A DNA stretch of 64,000 nt from JBBQSN01 sp963825505 (lineage in GTDB: Bacteria > Actinomycetota > Actinomycetes > Actinomycetales > CAWJMD01): contig CAWGTL010000010.1 of assembly GCA_963825505.1 (NCBI GenBank), positions 62,001-126,000 of the forward strand, given 5' to 3'. The translations under genes were made by a program, and so were the position numbers. The notes under the pieces were generated by a model that saw only the letters and a list, made by a program, of their open reading frames with translations, made no database searches and was not told the DNA's origin. Positions 51,061-59,544 of this stretch are shown here, piece after piece. Every line of letters begins with the position of its first letter. Position 1 is the first letter of the stretch.

Positions 51061-51465
51061 ATGACCATCTTCAACGCGATCGGCGTCGCCGGCACCGGCG
51101 TCACCGTCTACCGCAAGTGGCTCGACGCGGTCAGCGACAACATCGCCAACATCAACACCGTCCGGTCGACCGACGAGGAGGCGTTCCGCGCCAAGTACGT
51201 CGTGGCGCAGGCGGTCGACGGCTCCGGCACCGGCGGCGTGCAGGTCGGCGGCATCCAGCTCGGGTCGGCCGAGGGCCGGCTGGTCTACGACCCGCAGAAC
51301 CCGCTGGCCGACGAGGGCGGCTACGTGCGCTACCCCGACATCGATCTGGCCAGCCAGATGACGCAGCTGATCATGGCCCAGCGCGGCTACCAGGCGAACC
51401 TCACCGTGATCGACCGGGCCAAGGACTCCTACCAGGCCGCCCTCGGGATCGGACGCGGGGCGTGA
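51061..51465 (+). CDS. flgC: Flagellar basal-body rod protein FlgC
   Basis: A 134-residue rod protein: VSDNIANINTVRS near the N-terminus, GGYVRYPDIDLASQMTQLIMAQRGYQANLTVIDRAKDSYQAALGIG at the C-terminus. ATG 51061 is 10 bases after flgB; the stop overlaps fliE (GTGA). Confidence 0.96.
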   Translation: MTIFNAIGVAGTGVTVYRKWLDAVSDNIANINTVRSTDEEAFRAKYVVAQAVDGSGTGGVQVGGIQLGSAEGRLVYDPQNPLADEGGYVRYPDIDLASQMTQLIMAQRGYQANLTVIDRAKDSYQAALGIGRGA

Positions 51466-51809
51466 GCCCGGTCGCGGGGGTCTCCGGCGTCTCGGGCGTG
51501 GGCGGTTCGTCGGCGATGAGCGCCGTCACCGCCGCGACCCGCGTGCTCGGGGCGCAGTCCACCGGTGCGAGCGAGGGCGCCACCCAGGCCGGCTCGTTCG
51601 CCGCCACGCTCACCCGTCACCTCGACGGCGTGCAGCAGCTCCAGGGCACCGCCGACTCGCTGGCCGTCCAGGCCGCGACCGGTGACCTCACCGACGTGCA
51701 CGACTACATGATCGCGGCCACGCAGGCGCAGGTGGCCACCGAGCTCACCGTCGCCGTGCGCAACAAGGCCGTCGACGCCTTCAACGAGATCATGAGGATG
51801 CAGGCCTGA
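51462..51809 (+). CDS. fliE: Flagellar hook-basal body protein FliE
   Basis: A 115-residue protein linking the MS ring to the rod. The C-terminal core DVHDYMIAATQAQVATELTVAVRNKAVDAFNEIMRMQ is typical. The N-terminus is a repetitive Gly/Ser/Val stretch. GTG 51462 overlaps the flgC stop; the stop overlaps the fliF start (TGATG). Confidence 0.93.
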   Translation: MSPVAGVSGVSGVGGSSAMSAVTAATRVLGAQSTGASEGATQAGSFAATLTRHLDGVQQLQGTADSLAVQAATGDLTDVHDYMIAATQAQVATELTVAVRNKAVDAFNEIMRMQA

Positions 51810-53395
51810 TGCAGCAGCGACTCGTCGGGGCGCTCCGTGGCGCCGGTTCGACGTTCTCCCAGTTCAGCACCCCCCAGAAGCTGATCGCCGCCATCGGCAT
51901 CGGCGTCCTGGTGCTCGGCGGCGCCGCGTTCATGCGGTGGGCCAGCACGCCGACGCTGCAGCCGCTGTTCACCAACCTCGCGGCCAGCGACGCCAGCGCG
52001 ATCGTCGACCAGCTCGACTCCCAGGGCGTGCGGTACGAGCTCGCCGACGGGGGCAGCAGCGTCCTGGTCCCCCGCGAGGACGTGTACCGGATGCGGCTGG
52101 CGATGTCGTCGGCCGGCCTGCCGTCGAGCACCGACTCCGGCTACTCGCTGCTCGACGAGCAGGGCGTGACCGCCTCGCAGTTCCAGCAGCAGGTGACCTG
52201 GCAGCGCGCCCTGCAGGGGGAGCTCGCCCGCACGATCAGCTCGATCGACGGCGTGGAGGCCGCGACGGTCAACCTCGCCATCCCGGCCAAGGACGTGTTC
52301 CTGGACGAGACCGCGGCGCCGACGGGCTCGGTGCTGGTCGAGACGAGCCCGGGTGCCGACCTGCCGGCTCAGCAGGTGCAGTCGATCGTCCACCTCGTCG
52401 CCTCGAGCGTCGAGAACCTCTCTCCCGACGACGTGACCGTGGTCGACGGTGAGGGCCGCCTCCTGTCGGCGGCCGGTTCCGGCGGTGGCGCGGCCGGCGG
52501 CCTGCGCGACCAGCAGACCAGCGACTACGAGAGCCGCGTGTCGGCCGCCCTGCAGGGTGTGCTCGACCGGGTCGTGGGTGCCGGCAACGGCTTCGCGACG
52601 GTGACGGCCGACCTCGACTTCGACGCGGTGGACCGCACGTCCGAGACGTTCTCGGCCCCCGAGGACACCCCGCCCCTGTCGTCCAGCACCACCTCGGAGG
52701 AGTACACCGGCGGCGGCGCGGCGGCGGGTGGCGTGCTCGGCCCCGACAACATCCAGGTGCCGTCCGGCACCGCCGCGGGCTCGGACTCCAGCTACACCAA
52801 GACGGCCACGACCGAGAACAACTCGGTGAACAAGGTGACCGAGCGCACCACGCAGGCGCCGGGATCGCTGACGCGCCAGTCGGTCTCGGTGGTCGTCAAC
52901 AGCCGGGCCGTCGGCGACCTCGACATCACGGCGCTGCGCGAGGCCGTGACGGCCGCCGCCGGCGTCGACGAGGAGCGCGGGGACGTGCTGTCGGTGGCGC
53001 GGATGCCGTTCGACACCACCACGGCCGAGGCGGCCACGGAGGCTCTCGGCGCCGCGAAGGCGGAGGCGGCGGCGGAGCAGCGCAGCGAGCTGGTCCGCAC
53101 CGGCGCCATCGCCGCGGCTGTCCTGCTCCTCGCGGTGGTCGCGTTCCTGGTGTCGCGCAAGCGTCGTCGTCGCAACCCGCAGCCGGTGGACCTCGGCGAG
53201 ATGCGCGTCCTGGGGCGGGACGGCCAGCGCGAGCTGGACTGGATCGACGAGGGCGCCGACCCACGCTCGATGCTGCCGCGCCAGCGGACCGGCGAGGCCG
53301 CGGACCGCCGCAACGAGGTGATCGAGCTCGTCGAGCGCCAGCCCGACGACGTCGCCGAGCTGCTCCGCGGCTGGCTCGCCGACCGGAGGGCCTGA
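51809..53395 (+). CDS. fliF: Flagellar M-ring protein FliF
   Basis: The MS-ring protein, 528 residues. The first helix is at about 26-45 (LIAAIGIGVLVLGGAAFMRW). The periplasmic ring-building motifs PLFTNLAASDASAIVDQL, GYSLLDEQGVTASQFQQQVTWQRALQGEL and VNLAIP follow. The second helix is at about 433-451 before a short cytoplasmic FliG-binding tail (DVAELLRGWLADRR). Coupled on both sides by one-base TGATG overlaps. Confidence 0.97.
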   Translation: MQQRLVGALRGAGSTFSQFSTPQKLIAAIGIGVLVLGGAAFMRWASTPTLQPLFTNLAASDASAIVDQLDSQGVRYELADGGSSVLVPREDVYRMRLAMSSAGLPSSTDSGYSLLDEQGVTASQFQQQVTWQRALQGELARTISSIDGVEAATVNLAIPAKDVFLDETAAPTGSVLVETSPGADLPAQQVQSIVHLVASSVENLSPDDVTVVDGEGRLLSAAGSGGGAAGGLRDQQTSDYESRVSAALQGVLDRVVGAGNGFATVTADLDFDAVDRTSETFSAPEDTPPLSSSTTSEEYTGGGAAAGGVLGPDNIQVPSGTAAGSDSSYTKTATTENNSVNKVTERTTQAPGSLTRQSVSVVVNSRAVGDLDITALREAVTAAAGVDEERGDVLSVARMPFDTTTAEAATEALGAAKAEAAAEQRSELVRTGAIAAAVLLLAVVAFLVSRKRRRRNPQPVDLGEMRVLGRDGQRELDWIDEGADPRSMLPRQRTGEAADRRNEVIELVERQPDDVAELLRGWLADRRA

Positions 53396-54426
53396 TGACC
53401 CTCGAGCTGCACGAGCAGACTCTCACCGGCAGCCAGCGTGCCGCGATCCTGCTGGTGAACCTGGGGCGCGAGAACGCGTCCCGGGTGCTGGCCTCGATGT
53501 CCGAGACCGAGGTCGAGGAGATCTCGGCCGAGATCGTCAAGCTCGGCACCGTCGACCCGCTCCTGGTCGCCCACGTCCTCGAGGAGGTCGCGGTCCAGAT
53601 GGGTACCGGCGCGAACGGCGCCGGCCGGGGCGGGGTCCTCGTGGCCCGCGAGCTGCTCGAGGGCTCGCTCGGTGCGCGCCGCGCGGAGACCGTCATGGAG
53701 CGGATCGCCAAGGCGCCGAGCCCCCAGCCGTTCGCCTTCCTGCGCGAGGCCGACCCGCGCCAGCTGCAGAACTTCCTGGCGACCGAGCACCCGCAGACGA
53801 TCGCGCTGGTGCTGGTGCACCTGCGTCCGGACCAGGCCTCGACGGTGCTGGGTGCGCTCGACGCCGAGACCGGCGCCGACGTGGCGCACCGGATCGCCGT
53901 GATGGACCGCACGACGCCGGAGATGGTCCGCGTGGTGGCCGAGGTCCTGCACCGTCGGACGTCGTCGGTGCTGGCACCGGTGCAGGAGAGCGTGGTCGGC
54001 GGTCTGCAGCCGCTCGTCGACATCATCAACCGCGCGGACCCGAGCACCGAGAAGCTCATCCTCGAGGGCCTCGACGAGCGCGACCAGGTGATCGCCGAGC
54101 AGGTCCGCAGCCGCATGTTCGTCTTCGACGACATCATCGGGCTCGAGGACCGGGCGGTGCAGCTGGTGCTGCGCGCCGTGGAGACCAGCGTGCTGGCGAA
54201 GGCGCTCAAGGGCGCCCAGCAGGTCGTGCACGACAAGGTCACGTCGAACGTGTCCGAGCGCGCCCGCGAGACGTTGCTCGAGGAGATCGACCTGCTCGGC
54301 CGCGTGCGCCTCAGCGAGGTCGAGGAGGCACGGGCGTCGGTCGTGGCGGCCATCCGCACCCTCGAGGCGACCGGCGAGATCGTCCTGCGCCGGGGTGGCG
54401 ACGACGACGACGAGTACGTCGGATGA
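53395..54426 (+). CDS. fliG: Flagellar motor switch protein FliG
   Basis: A rotor protein of 343 residues. The N-terminal domain has QRAAILLVNLGRENASRVL. The middle domain has LRQLQNFLATEHPQTIALVLVHLRPDQAS (E-H-P-Q-T motif). The C-terminal torque domain has MFVFDDIIGLEDRAVQLVLR with charged residues facing MotA. It ends in an acidic stretch GDDDDEYVG and overlaps fliH by ATGA. Confidence 0.97.
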   Translation: MTLELHEQTLTGSQRAAILLVNLGRENASRVLASMSETEVEEISAEIVKLGTVDPLLVAHVLEEVAVQMGTGANGAGRGGVLVARELLEGSLGARRAETVMERIAKAPSPQPFAFLREADPRQLQNFLATEHPQTIALVLVHLRPDQASTVLGALDAETGADVAHRIAVMDRTTPEMVRVVAEVLHRRTSSVLAPVQESVVGGLQPLVDIINRADPSTEKLILEGLDERDQVIAEQVRSRMFVFDDIIGLEDRAVQLVLRAVETSVLAKALKGAQQVVHDKVTSNVSERARETLLEEIDLLGRVRLSEVEEARASVVAAIRTLEATGEIVLRRGGDDDDEYVG

Positions 54427-55001
54427 GCGCAGCCACCACGGTGCACGGCACGACCGGCACCGCCGAGCGTGAGCGCGCCGCCGCCCGCGCGAGCGGCTAC
54501 GCCGCCGGCTGGGCCAGCGGGGCGCAGGCGGCGCACGCCACCGCCCGCACCCGGCTCGACGAGCAGGTCGCCCTGCTCGAGCAGGCTCGCGAGGACGAGC
54601 TCGCCCGGCTGGCCGCGGCGCGCTCCGCGCTCGAGCGTGCCGTCGCGCAGGCGGCGGTGGCCGCCGTCCCCGCCGTCGAGGCGGTCGCGGACGCGGTGCT
54701 GGACGCCGCACTGCGACTGGCGGCGGCGGTGCTCGGTCACGAAACGCTCGCCTCCGCCGAACCGGGCCGCGACGCGCTGCGCCGCGCCCTCCTGACGACT
54801 CCCTCCGTCACCACCGCCAGCGTGCGGCTGCACCCTGCCGACGCCGCCACGCTCGCCGCGGCCGACGTCCCGGCAGGAGTCACCGTCGTCGCGGACCCGG
54901 CTGTGGCGCAGGGTGACTCGGTCCTCCAGCACGCGCACGGCACGGTCGAGGTCATGCTCCAGGCGGCCGTCGAGCGGGCCCGGGCGGAGCTGCGCGGATG
55001 A
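54423..55001 (+). CDS. fliH: Flagellar export stator FliH
   Basis: A 192-residue protein in the FliH position. An alanine/arginine-rich helical N-terminus with glycine spacing (AARASGYAAGWASGAQAAHA) is followed by a long coiled coil and a C-terminal domain with VRLHPADAATLAAADVPAGVTVVADPAVAQGDSVLQ. This is the fold that binds the FliI N-terminus and peripheral stalk-like contacts. It overlaps both fliG and fliI by four bases. Confidence 0.88.
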   Translation: MSAATTVHGTTGTAERERAAARASGYAAGWASGAQAAHATARTRLDEQVALLEQAREDELARLAAARSALERAVAQAAVAAVPAVEAVADAVLDAALRLAAAVLGHETLASAEPGRDALRRALLTTPSVTTASVRLHPADAATLAAADVPAGVTVVADPAVAQGDSVLQHAHGTVEVMLQAAVERARAELRG

Positions 55002-56320
55002 CCGTGAACTTCGCGTCGCGCCTCGAGCTGGCCGAGCGCGCGTGCCGTCCCGAGCGTGTAGGCGTCGTGCGCTCGGCCGTCGGGCTCTCGCTCGACGTCG
55101 CGGGCGTCGAGGCCGCCGTCGGCGACCTCGTCACCGTGTCCGGCCCGGACGGCGACGTGGCGGCCGAGGTCGTGGCGGTGCAGCCCGACGGCGTCCGCTG
55201 CATGCCGCTCGCGCACCCGGTGGGTCTGCGCGCGGGGCTCCCCGTGCGGCTCACCGGCGCCCCGCTGCGGGTGCCGGTCGGCGGCGCGCTGCTCGGCCGC
55301 GTGCTCGACGGACTGGGCCGTCCGGTCGACGGCCGCGGCCCGGTCGTGGGCGCGCAGATGGTCGAGGTGCACGGCACCCCGCCGAACCCGCTGCTGCGTG
55401 GGCGCGTCTCCCAGCCGCTGCCTCTCGGCGTGCGCGCGCTCGACACCCTCGTTCCCGCCGGCCGCGGCCAGCGCTTCGGGCTGTTCGCCGGCTCCGGCGT
55501 CGGCAAGTCGAGCCTGCTGTCGATGGTCGCCCGCGGCACCACCGCCGACGTCGTCGTGCTCGCCCTCATCGGGGAGCGCGGTCGCGAGGTGCGCGAGTTC
55601 CTCGAGGACGACCTGGGGGCCGAGGGCCTGGCCCGCAGCGTCGTCGTGGTCGCCACCTCGGACGAGCCGGCCCTGGTCCGCCTTCGCGCCGCGATGACCG
55701 CCACCCGGATCGCCGAGCACTACCGCGACCAGGGGCTCGACGTCGTGCTGATGATGGACTCGCTCACCCGGTTCTGCATGGCGCAGAGGGAGATCGGGCT
55801 GTCGGCGGGGGAGCCGCCGGCCACCCGGGGCTACCCACCGTCGACCTTCGCGATGCTCCCGCGCCTGCTCGAGCGCGCGGGCCCGGGGGTCGTCGGCTCG
55901 ATCACCGGCATCTACACCGTCCTGGTCGACGGCGACGACCACGACGAACCCGTCGCTGACGCCGCCCGCTCGATCCTCGACGGCCACGTCGTCCTGGACC
56001 GCAGGCTCGCCACGGCCGGGCACTTCCCGAGCATCGACGTCCTCGGCTCGGTGTCGCGCGTCGCGACCCGCGTCACCACCGCCGAGCAGCGCGACGCGGC
56101 GACCGTCGTGCGCCGGGCGATGGCGGCGCGTCGCGACGTGCAGGACCTGCTCGACGTCGGGGCGTACGTCACCGGCACCAACCCGACCGTCGACGCCGCG
56201 CTGGCCGCCTGGCCCGCGGTCGAGGACTTCCTGCAGCAGCCGGTGGAGCGCGTCGCAGGCTCCGACGAGTCGTGGGCCCGGCTGCACCACCTCGCGTCGG
56301 TCCTCGGGGGTGCCCGGTGA
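54998..56320 (+). CDS. fliI: Flagellum-specific ATPase FliI
   Basis: The export ATPase, 440 residues. Walker A is G165-S-G-V-G-K-S171. GERGREVREFLEDDLG carries the catalytic Glu. VVLMMDSLTRFCMAQREIGLSAGEPPATRGYPPSTFAMLPRLLERAG is the beta-type ATPase signature. It energises substrate delivery to the export gate. ATG 54998 overlaps fliH; its stop overlaps fliJ. Confidence 0.97.
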   Translation: MTVNFASRLELAERACRPERVGVVRSAVGLSLDVAGVEAAVGDLVTVSGPDGDVAAEVVAVQPDGVRCMPLAHPVGLRAGLPVRLTGAPLRVPVGGALLGRVLDGLGRPVDGRGPVVGAQMVEVHGTPPNPLLRGRVSQPLPLGVRALDTLVPAGRGQRFGLFAGSGVGKSSLLSMVARGTTADVVVLALIGERGREVREFLEDDLGAEGLARSVVVVATSDEPALVRLRAAMTATRIAEHYRDQGLDVVLMMDSLTRFCMAQREIGLSAGEPPATRGYPPSTFAMLPRLLERAGPGVVGSITGIYTVLVDGDDHDEPVADAARSILDGHVVLDRRLATAGHFPSIDVLGSVSRVATRVTTAEQRDAATVVRRAMAARRDVQDLLDVGAYVTGTNPTVDAALAAWPAVEDFLQQPVERVAGSDESWARLHHLASVLGGAR

Positions 56321-56745
56321 ACGGGTTCCGGCTCGCCGGCCTGCTCCGGCTGCGCAAGCTGCAGCAGGACCACGCCGCCGCCGACCTCGCCCGGGCCAAC
56401 GCCGCGAGCCGGACCGCGGCCGAGCTGGCCGTCCGTCGGCGGGAGGCGCTGGCGGCCCACCGGATGCCGGACGAGACCGGTGCCCTGGCGTTCACCGCGG
56501 CCGCAGCAGCGCGTGCCGCACTCAGCACCGCGGGCATCGAGTCCGCCGAGCACGCTGCGACCGCTGCGCAGGAGGCCGGCCAGGCCACCGACGCGTGGAA
56601 CGTGGCCCGCGCCCGGAGTCGCGCCCTGGAGCACCTCGAGGAGCGCTTCGTCGAGGGCGTCGTGCGGGCCGGCCGTGACGCGGAGCAACGGCGACTCGAC
56701 GAGCACAGCAGCCGCAGACCGCGCCCGGGCGGTGAGGCGCCGTGA
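56317..56745 (+). CDS. fliJ: Flagellar export protein FliJ
   Basis: A 142-residue, all-helical, coiled-coil protein (RLAGLLRLRKLQQDHAAADLARANAASRTAAELAVRRREAL) directly after fliI, the usual place of FliJ, which docks in the FliI hexamer. Sequence identity in this family is low, so position and coiled coil carry the call. GTG 56317 overlaps the fliI stop; the stop overlaps the next gene. Confidence 0.85.
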   Translation: MNGFRLAGLLRLRKLQQDHAAADLARANAASRTAAELAVRRREALAAHRMPDETGALAFTAAAAARAALSTAGIESAEHAATAAQEAGQATDAWNVARARSRALEHLEERFVEGVVRAGRDAEQRRLDEHSSRRPRPGGEAP

Positions 56746-57746
56746 ACGGCCTGCTCGCAGTGCAGTCCCGCATCGCCGAGCTGCAGGGACGGATCGAGCA
56801 GCTCAACCCCGCGCGCACGACCAGCGCGACCTCGGTGTCGAGCCTGCAGTTCGCGGGTGCGCTCACTTCGGCGCTCGGCAGCACGGGCCCCGACGGCGTG
56901 GGCTCCACGCCGGGCACGACGGCCTCCGGCGGTGCGACCGGCGAGGCGCTGGTGGAGTCGGCCAGGAAGTACCTCGGCGTGCCCTACCAGTGGGGAGGCA
57001 CCGACCCGGCCACGGGCCTGGACTGCTCCGCACTGGTGCAGCGCGCGATGAAGGACCTCGGCGTCGACGTCCCGCGCGTCGTGGCCGACCAGCGCCATCT
57101 GGGCACCGAGGTGCCCAGCCTGGCCCAGGCGCGCCCCGGCGACCTCGTCGTCCTCGGCGGGAGCAGGCACATCGGGATCTACGTGGGCGACGGCAAGATG
57201 CTGCACGCGCCGAAGACCGGTGACGTCGTGCGGATCGGCTCGGTCTACGAGACCCCCACCTCGATCCGGCGGGTGCTCCCGCAGTCCTCGGCGCCGTCCG
57301 TCTCGTCCGCGTCGTGGCCCTCGGCGGCGAGCGTCGCTTCCGGTTCCGGTGCCGGCATCTCCGCGGCGGTGCGGCGCTACGAGCCGCTGTTCGCGCAGGC
57401 GACGGCCACGTACGGCCTGCCACCGGGCCTGCTCGCGGCGGTCGCCCAGGTGGAGTCGGCCGGCAACCCCTCCGCCGTCAGCCACGCCGGCGCGCAGGGC
57501 CTGATGCAGCTGATGCCCGCCACGGCGAAAGGGCTCGGCGTGAACGCGCTCGACCCGGCGCAGGCGGTGGACGGTGCGGCCCGGTTGCTGAAGGGCCACC
57601 TCGGCTCGTTCGGCTCGCTCGAGCTGGCGCTCGCGGCGTACAACGCCGGCCCGGGTGCGGTGCGCCGCTACGACGGCGTGCCGCCCTACGCCGAGACGCA
57701 GTCGTACGTGCGCAAGGTCGGCGCACTTCTCGGCGGTGTGCGATGA
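56742..57746 (+). CDS. Peptidoglycan hydrolase: NlpC/P60 plus lytic transglycosylase
   Basis: A fusion of two wall-cleaving domains in 334 residues. Residues about 65-180 form an NlpC/P60 cysteine peptidase: Cys95 in GLDCSALVQ, His143 in SRHIGIYVGDG and His155. Residues about 208-330 form a SLT/GEWL transglycosylase: catalytic Glu238 in VAQVESAGNPSAVSHAGAQGLMQLMPATA and AYNAGPGAVRRYDG. It sits between fliJ and fliK and probably opens the peptidoglycan for the rod, a job done by FlgJ in proteobacteria. No signal peptide is evident, so it may leave through the flagellar export apparatus. GTG 56742. Confidence 0.92.
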   Translation: MNGLLAVQSRIAELQGRIEQLNPARTTSATSVSSLQFAGALTSALGSTGPDGVGSTPGTTASGGATGEALVESARKYLGVPYQWGGTDPATGLDCSALVQRAMKDLGVDVPRVVADQRHLGTEVPSLAQARPGDLVVLGGSRHIGIYVGDGKMLHAPKTGDVVRIGSVYETPTSIRRVLPQSSAPSVSSASWPSAASVASGSGAGISAAVRRYEPLFAQATATYGLPPGLLAAVAQVESAGNPSAVSHAGAQGLMQLMPATAKGLGVNALDPAQAVDGAARLLKGHLGSFGSLELALAAYNAGPGAVRRYDGVPPYAETQSYVRKVGALLGGVR

Positions 57747-58903
57747 GCGTGCCCACGCTGGCCTCTCTGCCCACCTCCGCGCCCGCACGCGGGACGGCAG
57801 CGCCGTCCGGCGCGCGTCGTGACCACTCCGGTCAGGACGCAGGCGTCGCAGGCGATTTCGCTGCCGTGCTCGAGGCAACCAGCTCGATCGCCTCCGCCGA
57901 GGACGTGACCGTCACCGAGGGGTCGACGGGCGACACCGAGACGACCACCGGGGCCGTGGCTCCCACCGGCGCCGTGCTCGGCAGCCCGGTCGTGCCGGTC
58001 GTCGTGCCGCCGGTGCCCGTGCCGCCGGTGCCCGTGCCGCCGGCGCCCGTGCCGGCCGACGAGGCGCTCGCGTCGTCCGGCCCCGAGCTCGTGACCCCGG
58101 CGCCGGCCACCCTGCCGGACGTGGCCCCGACCCCGGACAGCAGCCCCGCTGCCGCCGAGTTCGTCGCACCAGCTGTGGCCGCCGGACCCGTTGCCGCGCA
58201 GGCCGTCCCGTCCACCGCAACCTCCTCGCCGCCGTCCGAGGAGCGTGCGGCGGGCGGCGCCGCCCCCCAGGACGGGCGGGGCGCGCAGCCGGGACCAGCC
58301 GCGGGCGCGACGCCGTTCCCCGCGCCGGCCCCGGAGGCGACGGCCACCATCGGTGCGTCGACGAGTCTGCCCGAGCCGCAGCCCGTTTCGCTGCCGGCCC
58401 CGACCACCGGTCCCGCTGCTCCAGCCGCCGCAGCCGCCGTGCGCACGCTCGACACCGGCCAGGCTCCGGCTGCCCCGGCCGTCCCGCACACACCTGTGGT
58501 GGTGCCGCTCGCGACGCAGCTGGCACCGCGCGTCAGCAGCCTGCGCGCCCTCGGTGAGGGTGTGCACCGGCTGGTGATGCGGGTGCAGCCGGAGGAGATC
58601 GGTTCGGTCCGCGTTGTCGCCGAGATCACCTCGGACAGAGTGCGGATCGAGCTCCACGGCGGCACCGAGCAGGCCCGGGAGGCACTCCGAGCGGCCCTGC
58701 CCGACCTGCGGCGCGACCTGCTCGGCACGGACCCGCCGGGCACGCGCGCGGAGCTCGACCTGGGCTCCGCCGGGCGCCAGCCGGGACGCGACCGCGGCCG
58801 TCCGGGGACATCCGGCGAGCCACCCGGCCCGGACGGCGTGCCCGCACCGGTGCAGCTCGTGCTGCCGCGCGCGGGCACTGGGCGTCTGGACGTCGTGACG
58901 TGA
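57743..58903 (+). CDS. fliK: Flagellar hook-length control protein FliK
   Basis: A 386-residue molecular ruler. The N-terminal two thirds is low-complexity and Pro/Ala/Val-rich, with tandem PPVPVPPVPVPPAPVP near residues 90-107. The globular C-terminal domain carries the family motif LVMRVQPEEIGSVRVVAEI and RIELHGGTEQAREALRAALPDLRRDL. Secretion of this protein ends hook growth. ATGA overlap with the upstream gene. Confidence 0.9.
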   Translation: MSVPTLASLPTSAPARGTAAPSGARRDHSGQDAGVAGDFAAVLEATSSIASAEDVTVTEGSTGDTETTTGAVAPTGAVLGSPVVPVVVPPVPVPPVPVPPAPVPADEALASSGPELVTPAPATLPDVAPTPDSSPAAAEFVAPAVAAGPVAAQAVPSTATSSPPSEERAAGGAAPQDGRGAQPGPAAGATPFPAPAPEATATIGASTSLPEPQPVSLPAPTTGPAAPAAAAAVRTLDTGQAPAAPAVPHTPVVVPLATQLAPRVSSLRALGEGVHRLVMRVQPEEIGSVRVVAEITSDRVRIELHGGTEQAREALRAALPDLRRDLLGTDPPGTRAELDLGSAGRQPGRDRGRPGTSGEPPGPDGVPAPVQLVLPRAGTGRLDVVT

Positions 58904-58935
58904 TGCGTACCAACCGAACTGGTCGCACTTCTGGC

Positions 58936-58964
58936 TTGAGTCGGAAGGCGTGCGTGCCGACAAC
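58936..58964 (+). promoter_or_regulatory. Possible weak sigma-28-like promoter of flgD-flgE
   Basis: TTGAGT (58936-58941), 14 bases, GCCGACAAC (58956-58964). The -10 core GCCGA is kept; the -35 is diverged from CTCARG. It lies 45 bases before the flgD start in a 106-base gap after fliK. Confidence 0.35.
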
Positions 58965-59009
58965 ACCCCAGGGCGACCGAGGTGGTCACCCGCGACGAAG
59001 GAGGACGGC

Positions 59010-59447
59010 GTGCCGGTCGACGGCGTGATCACAGGCACTCCCATCAGCCAGGTCCTCGGGCAGAACGTGAACGGCACGTCCGGCCCGAAGAACGAGCTCG
59101 ACAAGGACGCCTTCCTCAAGCTCCTCGTGGCGCAGCTGCGCTACCAGGACCCCACCGCCCCCATGGACACCTCGGCGTTCATGGCGCAGACGTCGCAGCT
59201 CACGAGCGTGGAGAAGCTCAGCGAGCTGGCCGAGACGACGCGGGCGTCCTTCGACGTCCAGCAACGTCTCGGCGCGGCGTCCCTCGTCGGCCGCCAGGTC
59301 TCCTGGACCGCCGAGGACGGCTCGACCTCCAGCGGCACGGTCTCCGCGGTGACGCTGCTGGGCACCACCCCTCTCCTGCGCGTCGGTGACACGGATGTCG
59401 CCCTCGACAAGGTGACCGCGGTCGTCGCGGGCACCGGCTCCGCCTGA
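59010..59447 (+). CDS. flgD: Flagellar hook assembly (cap) protein FlgD
   Basis: The hook cap protein, 145 residues, a short version of the family. The conserved N-terminal segment is LDKDAFLKLLVAQLRYQDPTAPMDTSAFMAQTSQLTSVEKL. The C-terminal part keeps a small SH3/tudor-like beta domain (LVGRQVSWTAEDG). GTG 59010 has AAGGAGG at 58998-59004; the frame is open to 58950. Confidence 0.94.
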   Translation: MPVDGVITGTPISQVLGQNVNGTSGPKNELDKDAFLKLLVAQLRYQDPTAPMDTSAFMAQTSQLTSVEKLSELAETTRASFDVQQRLGAASLVGRQVSWTAEDGSTSSGTVSAVTLLGTTPLLRVGDTDVALDKVTAVVAGTGSA

Positions 59448-59544
59448 CGACCCTGCCTGACGGCTCAGCCAGACAACCGATATCCACCACCACGCACCGG
59501 GCGCCCGAGGCGCCGCGAAGACACCCTTCGAGGAGGGACCCCCC

